A stretch of DNA of 48,269 nucleotides, from assembly GCA_903933805.1 (NCBI GenBank), contig CAIZLM010000202.1:1-48269 (forward strand). Direction: 5' to 3'. Positions within the stretch are counted from its first letter, which is position 1; each line of letters begins with the position of its first letter. The position numbers were made by a program, and so were the translations under genes. The stretch is from an uncultured Bacteroidota bacterium (GTDB lineage Bacteria > Bacteroidota > Bacteroidia > Chitinophagales > Saprospiraceae). The notes under the pieces were generated by a model. That model ran no database searches. It worked only from the letters and a program-made list of their open reading frames with translations, and was not told where the DNA came from. Below, in pieces: positions 42,722 through 48,269 of the stretch.

Positions 42722-43909
42722 TCATCCTTTTACATCGAGTGCATCGCGAAGGCCATTGCCCACCAAATTGAATGCCAACACCATCAGCGCAATCGCAATC
42801 GCAGGAGCCAATGCAAGCAGCGGCTTACCACTGATGGCGTAGCCATAATTTTCATTCAGCATAGAACCCCAGGAAGGTGTTGGTGGTTGTACCCCAAAAC
42901 CCAGGTAGCTCAAGCCTGATTCAACCAAAATGGCGGTTGCGAAATTACCCGCCGCTAACACCAGCACAGGACCTAATAAATTGGGAAGGATGTGACGCCT
43001 TAATATACGCCAGTGACCAAAACCCATGCTCTGTGCAGCCTCTACAAAAGGCAAAGAACGCAAAGAGAGCGTCTGGCCACGCACCATCCTAGCAACATCT
43101 ACCCACATCGTAAGCCCCACGGCCAAAAAGATGATGCCCACCCCACGACCAAGCGCCATCACAATGGCAAAAACCAACAACAACGTGGGAATTGACCACG
43201 CCGTGTTGATTAGCAACAACACAACTTCATCCAATTTCCCCCCAAAATAGCCGCCCACAAGACCCAAAAAAAGCCCAATAGTGAGTGAAATAAACACCGA
43301 AATCAGCCCAACCAACAACGAAACCCTACATCCCAACAACAAACGACTGTAGTTACACCGACCATACTTATCCGTGCCCAACACAAAATATCGGCTGCTG
43401 ACAACCATCCCTTTTTTTATATTATCCACCAAATGCGCTTTGGAAATGCGCTGTACCAAACCTGTCGCATCCTTGAAAATATACGCCGTTGTATCCGTGA
43501 TAAGTTCCTCGAAAACAGGAAAAAACAGTTGCAATACGTGTACACTGCCCTGCTGACCCACGTCCCCTATGGGTTGAAAATAAACAGAATCTCGTTCCAA
43601 ACGAAGTGAACCTGGGACAATGGGAATCAACAAATCCGTCACCGGACGACCAGAAATGAGCAGTGAAGCGTAAGAAACAGGCTGTACCCAACGGTTTAAT
43701 TTAACAGACAAGAGTTGCGCCCGCGCGCCCGGAGCCGTGAGCGCCAAGGACGGTATCTGCGTGTTGGCATCAGGTGCTTGATCGGGTGACAACCCATAGC
43801 CAAAAATAGCCACCAATATTGACAACAAGACAAAGGACAGTCCTGCAAACGCCGGCCGGTTGCGACGGAAACGCTGCCAGGCTTTTTGAAATTCCGTTGG
43901 TTCAGACAC
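42722..43909 (-). CDS. Peptide ABC transporter permease (DppC/OppC-like)
   Basis: 395 residues. The first membrane helix (about 17-38) starts an OppC_N region; a periplasmic insertion of roughly 140 residues (about 45-180) follows, then LGTDKYGRCNYSRLLLGCRV (about 178-197), five more helices and the ABC-contact EAA-type loop EAAQSMGFGHWRILRRHILP. It should pass peptides or nickel-type ligands across the inner membrane together with a DppB-like partner, ATPases and a binding protein, none of which lies in this window. The large insertion is common in Bacteroidota homologues. Confidence 0.9.
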   Translation of the reverse strand: MSEPTEFQKAWQRFRRNRPAFAGLSFVLLSILVAIFGYGLSPDQAPDANTQIPSLALTAPGARAQLLSVKLNRWVQPVSYASLLISGRPVTDLLIPIVPGSLRLERDSVYFQPIGDVGQQGSVHVLQLFFPVFEELITDTTAYIFKDATGLVQRISKAHLVDNIKKGMVVSSRYFVLGTDKYGRCNYSRLLLGCRVSLLVGLISVFISLTIGLFLGLVGGYFGGKLDEVVLLLINTAWSIPTLLLVFAIVMALGRGVGIIFLAVGLTMWVDVARMVRGQTLSLRSLPFVEAAQSMGFGHWRILRRHILPNLLGPVLVLAAGNFATAILVESGLSYLGFGVQPPTPSWGSMLNENYGYAISGKPLLALAPAIAIALMVLAFNLVGNGLRDALDVKG

Positions 43910-43951
43910 AGCGCTGTAGTTTCATAGTTGTTTTCGTAAAAATAAAAACCC

Positions 43952-44048
43952 GTAACCAGTTAGGTGGTCGCGTCTCCGACAAAAAAGTGGCTATTTCTTG
44001 CAGACGAAGCAGATTTTTGCAGGCCGTAGCAGCGTTACGGTCAGAAAT
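43952..44048. mobile_element. IS66-like MITE, long form truncated at the right
   Basis: About 97 bp: GTAACCAGTTAGGTGGTCGC, then GTCTCCGACAAAAAAGTGGC and the long-form middle GAAGCAGATTTTTGCAGGCC, GTAGCAGCGTTACGGTC. The right half is missing; the sequence stops seven bases before the stop codon of the WecA/TagO-type gene (44055). Confidence 0.8.
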
Positions 44049-44054
44049 ATACCC

Positions 44055-45104
44055 CTAAATAGGAACAGACTTGTTTTTTATCACGCTGAGCGCCAACGAC
44101 AATGCCAATGACATAACCAGCTCCAAACCCAACAGCTTCTCAGTACCCAAAAAGTGGAGGGATGCAATCGTAACAACGAATACTACGTTGATGGCAATCA
44201 ACGACAGTGTTGTTTGGGTGTGCGTGAAACCCAACCGTAAAAATTTGTGGTGAATATGGTCGTGATCAGGATAAAATGGTGATTTACCCTGTGACATTCT
44301 TCGTATAAAAGAACTGAAAGTATCATAAATCGGAAGTATCAACACCGCTATCACAATGGCCGGTGTACCGTGCATCAAAAATGGACTTTCAGGCGTTAAT
44401 TTATGACTGATCTCAATAAAATTGATGCCCAAAACAGAACAGACCGTACCAATCAACAGCGAACCGGTATCGCCCATGAAAATTCGCGCAGGGGTGAAAT
44501 TATACTTTAAAAAAGCAATAATTGAACCAGCCAATGAAAAAGCCAACATCGAAAAAGCCTGTGCTCCCACCACAAAAAACCATGTACCAAAGATTAGACA
44601 GTTAAGTAGGCCAATGCTCCCAGCCAAACCGTTGATGCCGTCTATCAAGTTAAATGCATTGATAACACCAACAATGATGATGACAGAAAAAATGAACCCT
44701 GTCAATTCCGGTATTTTTTCAATACCAAAAACACCATAAAGACTTGTAATTTGGGTGTTGGCCTTATAGACGATAATCACTGATACCAACAACTGCGCTG
44801 TAAATTTTTTGGCCGGTGAAATCGGCGCTAAATCGTCTAATATTCCCAGTAGAAAAATAAGCACGAACGGCGCCAACAGGTATTGAAGCATCCAAAAACT
44901 CTGGACGGGGGTCCACAACACAATGGCGCAAACCGTGCCGGCAAACAAACCAACCCCTCCCAATGAAGGTGTTGGCTCTTTATGAGAACTCCTTGAATTG
45001 GGGTTGTCAAATATCCCTCGCTCCTTCACAACCCTGATGATAACCGGTATGATAGAGTAAGTTAATATGAAAGCTGTAATAAAAGACAACATCAATGCGT
45101 ACAT
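44055..45104 (-). CDS. WecA/TagO-type undecaprenyl-phosphate glycosyl-1-phosphate transferase
   Basis: 349 residues with about ten or eleven membrane helices. The family motifs are all present: GILDDLAPISPAKKFTAQLL (about 87-106, the Mg-binding DD), NAFNLIDGINGLAGSIG (about 148-164), FMGDTGSLLIG (about 209-219) and the HDHIHHKFLRLG motif near 285. The enzyme transfers a sugar-1-phosphate, usually GlcNAc or GalNAc, from its UDP-sugar onto undecaprenyl phosphate, starting O-antigen, capsule or wall-polymer chains. It lies alone; no glycan cluster is in the window. MITE fragments flank both sides. Confidence 0.92.
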   Translation of the reverse strand: MYALMLSFITAFILTYSIIPVIIRVVKERGIFDNPNSRSSHKEPTPSLGGVGLFAGTVCAIVLWTPVQSFWMLQYLLAPFVLIFLLGILDDLAPISPAKKFTAQLLVSVIIVYKANTQITSLYGVFGIEKIPELTGFIFSVIIIVGVINAFNLIDGINGLAGSIGLLNCLIFGTWFFVVGAQAFSMLAFSLAGSIIAFLKYNFTPARIFMGDTGSLLIGTVCSVLGINFIEISHKLTPESPFLMHGTPAIVIAVLILPIYDTFSSFIRRMSQGKSPFYPDHDHIHHKFLRLGFTHTQTTLSLIAINVVFVVTIASLHFLGTEKLLGLELVMSLALSLALSVIKNKSVPI

Positions 45105-45205
45105 AGACCCCAGTTGGTGCGCAATAACAAATCAAAATAACTGCCCTGTCAACGATTACTTCGCGATAATGACAAAACAAAAAACGGTTCCGATATTCAA
45201 AAAGC

Positions 45206-45245
45206 GTAACGGGTTTGGTGGTACATATTTATGGTAACTGGTTAT
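45206..45245. repeat. Two MITE left-end fragments
   Basis: GTAACGGGTTTGGTGG at 45206-45221 and GTAACTGGTTAT at 45234-45245 both match the family terminus and have the same orientation. No bodies are attached. They probably are remnants of one or two decayed copies upstream of the WecA/TagO-type gene. Confidence 0.45.
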
Positions 45246-45295
45246 GACAGTTCAGTTGTACCTACCCTGTTCAAACCAACAACCCCCATTAACGT

Positions 45296-45333
45296 ACAAG
45301 ACAGCGGAACCCCAAAAGGATACGCTGTCTTGT
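45296..45333 (-). terminator. Hairpin after the Cys-rich protein gene
   Basis: ACAAGACAGCG (45296-45306) pairs perfectly with CGCTGTCTTGT (45323-45333). It lies 22 bases beyond the stop of the minus-strand gene at 45356. There is no long T-run, so it may be a Rho-independent terminator of weak type or a protective 3' end. Confidence 0.5.
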
Positions 45334-45355
45334 CACGCTAAATGGTGTACATCAA

Positions 45356-45787
45356 TTACTGTTCTGCCTTTTTTTCGCAGGCACCTGCTGTTTTATTGGC
45401 ACAGCAAGATTTGCCTTTGGACGCAGATCCGCTTGCGCAACATGCTTTCTTTTCAGAAGCAGCACAAGAAGCAGTTTTTTTAGTCATTTCTGTTTTGTCC
45501 GTTACCAACATAGCTGGCGCAACATTCACAAAGGTGTTGGCTTTCTCATCGAATTGAACACTTACAAACTTTACGCTACCCTGAGCATCAGCTTCTTTCC
45601 GAACATAAGAAACGGATCCGTCGTCATTCTGGCGCTTTTCAAGGCTTGGATCAGCGGCAGCAACTTTAGCCATTTTACCGGCGCAGCAAGACTTGTTAGA
45701 GCCTGCAGCAGCGCTGCAAGACTGTGCACCCGCGGAGAAAATCCCAAGAGCGAGCGTGAATGCAAAGAAAAAAATCGCTTTTTTCAT
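45356..45787 (-). CDS. Small secreted Cys-rich protein with CC motifs, function unknown
   Basis: 143 residues. Signal peptide about 1-21 (MKKAIFFFAFTLALGIFSAG, then AQ). Mature protein has nine Cys, including three CC pairs in a repeated K(S/A)CCA(G/S/N) setting: NKSCCAGK (about 31-38), KKACCASG and KGKSCCANK near the C-terminus. The middle (about 45-105) is a small hydrophilic region, KRQNDDGSVSYVRKEADAQG followed by SVKFVSVQFDEKANTFVNVA. The paired cysteines could bind metal ions such as copper or zinc, or form disulfides; this is inference. A promoter box lies at 45841-45848 and a hairpin follows the gene. I do not recognise the family. Confidence 0.75.
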   Translation of the reverse strand: MKKAIFFFAFTLALGIFSAGAQSCSAAAGSNKSCCAGKMAKVAAADPSLEKRQNDDGSVSYVRKEADAQGSVKFVSVQFDEKANTFVNVAPAMLVTDKTEMTKKTASCAASEKKACCASGSASKGKSCCANKTAGACEKKAEQ

Positions 45788-45840
45788 GAGTTGTTGTTGT
45801 AATTTTTACAGTTAAAAAAAATGCTTATAAAAGCGTCAAA

Positions 45841-45848
45841 CAAAAGTA
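45841..45848 (-). promoter_or_regulatory. Promoter -7 box of the Cys-rich protein gene
   Basis: The minus strand reads TACTTTTG, fitting TAnnTTTG. It is 54 bases before the ATG at 45787, giving a leader of about 45 nt. Confidence 0.5.
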
Positions 45849-45905
45849 AAGGAAAAAAATAGCACTGCGGTAATTTTTTAAAAATCGCCAATAGCTTGCA
45901 AATTC

Positions 45906-46067
45906 GTAAGTGGTTAGCGTGGTCGCATCTGAGACAAAAAAGTGGCCATTTTTTGCCAGACGAACCGGATTTTGTAGGCCGTAGCAGCGCTTCGATCTAA
46001 AAAATCTGTTCAGTATGGCGGAAAATGGGCCTTTTGCGGCCAGACAGCGTGTCACCTAACCCGTTAC
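45906..46067. mobile_element. IS66-like MITE, long form, with perfect 8-bp duplication at a stop codon
   Basis: 162 bp, GTAAGTGGTTAGCGTGGTCG to CACCTAACCCGTTAC. It is flanked by GCAAATTC at 45898-45905 and 46068-46075, identical. The right octamer ends directly at the stop codon (46076-46078) of the CtpA-type protease gene. Confidence 0.93.
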
Positions 46068-46075
46068 GCAAATTC

Positions 46076-47704
46076 TTATTTTCCGGACAATATTGATTTG
46101 TACCGGGCACCGTCGTTCAACAGTTTGATCGCCTCCTTCACCTCCGGATCATTCACCAAGTTTTTGCGAACTTTCCCGCGTTGAAAATAATACCGTCCCA
46201 CTATTTCCTGTTCAATTTCATGCAATATCCGGTCTTTGTTCCGTTCCAATTCGCCTTTTTTCTCCGATTTTATCTTGTTTTCTACGCCGGCAATTTCCAC
46301 CTCCAACGGAAGTTTTTCACGCACAACGATTTCCCTGAGTTCCTGTAACTTTTTCTCCGCAGGGGTTTGAAAATCAAATTTTTTCTCCTGTACATACTGC
46401 TTGAATCCTTCAAAATCATCAAATTCAAAGATTTCAACGGAGTCTATCTTCGGGTGATTCAAGGCAAACGCCGTCGCGTAATCAAAAATAATATTTTGAT
46501 CAAGCAAGGCGCGCACCACACCCTCCGCAGTATCATGGGGCAATAATACATCTGGCTTTATCCCTCCACCATCAAGCACCACCCGCCCGTTGCGGGTCTT
46601 GAACTGGGCGCGCTCCGATTCCGGGATGTCAACAGGAACACCATCTTTGTACCGCACCGATTGAATACAACGCCCCGACGGGATATAATATTTGGCAGTG
46701 GTCAGTTTTATTTTGGCATTGTAGCCTAAATCCTTGGTGTTCTGCACGAGTCCCTTGCCATAGGAACGTTGACCCATGACAACCCCGCGGTCGAGATCCT
46801 GTAGTGCGCCTGAGGTTACCTCACTGGCAGATGCGCTGTGCCTGTTCACCAATACCACCAAGGGAATCTCTTTGTCAACCGGAGGACCCTGGGTTTTGAG
46901 CGAAATATCCCATTCCGGCACCTTGCCCTTTGTAAGGGCGACCAACTCCCCCTTCGGAACAAATACATTCACCAAATCGATGGCTTCATTGAGCAACCCA
47001 CCCCCGTTTTCCCGCAAATCAAGGATAACACCCTTCAGCGCAGGGTTTTTGTCTTTCAATTTTATCACAGCCTCGGCAACATTGCTGCCCGCATCCTGGC
47101 TGAAAGTGGTAAGATTGACGTAGCCTATGTTCTCCGCCACCAAACCTGAATGGGGAACATTGGGTATATTTACCTCCCCCCGTTCAAGTGTTATTTTTAC
47201 ATCCTTGGGCGCTCCCGGCCGACGGACCATCAAATCAGTCTTGGTGCCTGGAAATCCGCGCAGAAAATCCAATACCTGCTGCTCATTTTTGCCTTTGGCA
47301 CTCTGGCCATCAATGCTGATCAACGCATCACCAACTACTAAACCGGCTTTATGGGCCGGACTATTTTCTATAATTTCGGTGATGGTGACCCAGTCGCCCA
47401 TCCGCTGTCCGGTTGCACCCACGCCGTTGTAGGTGCCATCGGTTTGAATGCGCCAACCTTCTATGTCTGTTTCTGACATATAATTGGTGAACGGATCTAA
47501 CCCCATCAGCATGGCATCCATCCCGCGCCGCATAATTTGGTTCGGGTCCAATTCGTCAACATAAGAATGATTTACTTCCCGGTACGCATTGGCAAATATT
47601 TCTAGGTTTTTTGCAATGTCAAAATATTTCCCTTGTGCTTGTGTAAGGGTCAACGATGTCAGTACCGTGAAAAAAAGAAGGAAGTTTCTGCGTCGAATAT
47701 TCAT
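46076..47704 (-). CDS. CtpA-type C-terminal processing protease (S41 family)
   Basis: 542 residues. Signal peptide about 1-23 (ending LTQAQ). A helical N-terminal region is followed by a PDZ domain (about 85-175, GVGATGQRMGDWVTITEIIE) and the S41 Ser/Lys protease core: ILDLRENGGGLLNEAIDLVN, the nucleophile region NRHSASASEV and the general base Lys in GQRSYGKGLVQ. The C-terminal helical part is charged (about 425-542). It cleaves unfolded or tagged proteins in the periplasm. Bacteroidota carry several such enzymes. The stop abuts a MITE target duplication. Confidence 0.93.
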   Translation of the reverse strand: MNIRRRNFLLFFTVLTSLTLTQAQGKYFDIAKNLEIFANAYREVNHSYVDELDPNQIMRRGMDAMLMGLDPFTNYMSETDIEGWRIQTDGTYNGVGATGQRMGDWVTITEIIENSPAHKAGLVVGDALISIDGQSAKGKNEQQVLDFLRGFPGTKTDLMVRRPGAPKDVKITLERGEVNIPNVPHSGLVAENIGYVNLTTFSQDAGSNVAEAVIKLKDKNPALKGVILDLRENGGGLLNEAIDLVNVFVPKGELVALTKGKVPEWDISLKTQGPPVDKEIPLVVLVNRHSASASEVTSGALQDLDRGVVMGQRSYGKGLVQNTKDLGYNAKIKLTTAKYYIPSGRCIQSVRYKDGVPVDIPESERAQFKTRNGRVVLDGGGIKPDVLLPHDTAEGVVRALLDQNIIFDYATAFALNHPKIDSVEIFEFDDFEGFKQYVQEKKFDFQTPAEKKLQELREIVVREKLPLEVEIAGVENKIKSEKKGELERNKDRILHEIEQEIVGRYYFQRGKVRKNLVNDPEVKEAIKLLNDGARYKSILSGK

Positions 47705-47724
47705 GTTTGTGTATGTCTTTTTTT

Positions 47725-47761
47725 GTAACCACTTGGGTGGTCGCGTCTGCTTGGTGGCTAC
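47725..47761. repeat. Internally deleted MITE remnant
   Basis: GTAACCACTTGGGTGGTCGC, then GTCTGC and TTGGTGGCTAC: a left end and a few bases of body joined to a right-end-like GTGGCTAC. It lies 11 bases left of a full long copy, in the leader region of the CtpA-type gene. Confidence 0.45.
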
Positions 47762-47772
47762 TAAAATTTTAT

Positions 47773-47935
47773 GTAACTGGTTGGCGTGGTCGCGTCTGAG
47801 ACAAAAAAGTGACCATTTTTTGCCAGACGAAGCGGATTTTTGTAGGCCGTAGCAGCGCTACGGTCAAAAAAATATGCGAAGTAGGACGGAAAATGGGCCT
47901 TTTTGGGCCAGACAGCGTGCCACCTAACCAGTTAC
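47773..47935. mobile_element. IS66-like MITE, long form, best-preserved copy with perfect 8-bp duplication
   Basis: 163 bp, GTAACTGGTTGGCGTGGTCG to CACCTAACCAGTTAC, with the body GCGTCTGAGACAAAAAAGTG and internal stem CCGTAGC/GCTACGG. It is flanked by AATTTTAT at 47765-47772 and 47936-47943, identical. It contains two GCCAGAC repeats, 85 bp apart, the points between which the short form lacks sequence. Confidence 0.95.
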
Positions 47936-47993
47936 AATTTTATACATGTTGCGCCCTCAATGGTTTAAAACCGCCCAAGGGTGTTTGAGTTCA

Positions 47994-48269
47994 TCAAGGG
48001 TGGCTTTCTGATAAAAAATCCTTTAAAACAGCCAATAACGCTGTTGGTTTGTCGGCGTGCACCCAATGCCCTGCTCCCTCTATGGTCACTATTACCGCCT
48101 TCGGAAACAGTTCCTGTATTAACGCTGTTTCTTCCGGTTTGATATAATTTGAAAGGCTTCCGCGAATAAAAAGCGTTGGCTTGTCAAACGGTTCGCCAGA
48201 AACAGGGGCTAAAATATCTTTATAATGTTTCCACAACACCGGTAAATTCATTTTCCAGGCAAATGCCCC
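47994..48269 (-). CDS. Alpha/beta hydrolase, C-terminal fragment (runs off the window edge)
   Basis: 92 visible codons with no start inside the window that is needed: the frame is open to the right edge (GAFAWKMNLPVLWKHYKDIL...). The C-terminal features of the alpha/beta-hydrolase fold are present: KPTLFIRGSLSNYIKPEETA, carrying the usual position of the acidic residue, and the catalytic His in IEGAGHWVHADKP. The nucleophile part lies outside. It resembles YbfF-type esterases, with an FxWxMNLPxL pattern before the cap region. The minus-strand gene ends 58 bases beyond the long MITE copy. Confidence 0.8.
   Translation of the reverse strand, partial: GAFAWKMNLPVLWKHYKDILAPVSGEPFDKPTLFIRGSLSNYIKPEETALIQELFPKAVIVTIEGAGHWVHADKPTALLAVLKDFLSESHP

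Noticed and set aside
1025-47935. The dispersed palindromes as REP/BIME sequences mobilised by a RAYT transposase
   Set aside because: REP sequences do not produce target duplications and are 20-40 bp with a GTAG-type head. Here whole 78- or 163-bp units are bounded by 8-bp direct repeats.
1025-47935. The repeats as a CRISPR array or integron attC sites
   Set aside because: Copies are kilobases apart, separated by unrelated genes, with no cas or integrase genes and no short regular spacing.
1-48269. tRNA, rRNA, tmRNA genes, phage genes or a defence island
   Set aside because: No such genes were recognised on either strand; the larger gaps are explained by repeats, leaders or decayed sequence.

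Overview
The window looks like a chromosomal segment of a member of the Bacteroidota, most likely from the Saprospiria (Haliscomenobacter/Lewinella-like). The sequence signs are: two large secreted proteins with type IX secretion (T9SS) C-terminal sorting domains; one of these with the dockerin/cohesin-like layout common in Saprospiraceae; many Bacteroidota-type promoter boxes (TAnnTTTG) close upstream of genes; and Bacteroidota-style versions of the housekeeping proteins. Genus and species cannot be read from this window.

Layout. 1-2181 is accessory: the start of an IS3-family transposase gene running off the left edge, a DUF3050 protein, a small membrane protein behind a palindromic operator, and decayed sequence. 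2182-11909 (all minus strand) holds hisA, a 1223-residue secreted metalloprotease-like protein whose first zinc-binding His is replaced by Gln, a LysE-type exporter, a 1202-residue probable outer-membrane protein and a small lipoprotein. 12058-17424 is the translation/transcription operon rimP-nusA-infB, preceded by a candidate small RNA and a long leader hairpin. 17531-29000 holds a LysM protein, surE plus a small membrane gene, htpG, an alkaline phosphatase, dprA, an SH3/VanZ-like/gamma-carbonic-anhydrase-like operon and a T9SS cargo protein. 29466-37571 holds a peroxiredoxin-clpS-lgt operon, pabA/trpG plus yhhN, a cvpA-like gene, a GH3-type acyl-adenylating enzyme, nagA and a membrane protein. 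37717-48269 holds an M1 peptidase, an alpha-galactosidase-like secreted enzyme, a DUF1801 protein, a peptide ABC permease, a WecA/TagO-type transferase, a small secreted Cys-rich protein, a CtpA-type protease and the C-terminal part of an alpha/beta hydrolase.

The most striking feature is a dispersed family of short palindromic elements in the intergenic gaps: about ten intact or near-intact copies plus several fragments. They start GTAACTGGTTAG and end with its complement, come in a ~78-bp and a ~163-bp form, and several are flanked by 8-bp direct repeats (two perfect at long copies, one perfect and several 5/8 to 7/8 at other copies). GTAA termini with 8-bp target duplications are the known signature of the IS66 family, so I read these as non-autonomous IS66-type MITEs. 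No matching transposase lies in the window. Several copies sit exactly at stop codons, one supplies the stop codon of a gene, and they create false N-terminal extensions in naive gene calls.

Most genes are ordinary housekeeping or envelope functions. There is no sign of a phage, CRISPR array, defence island or biosynthetic cluster.
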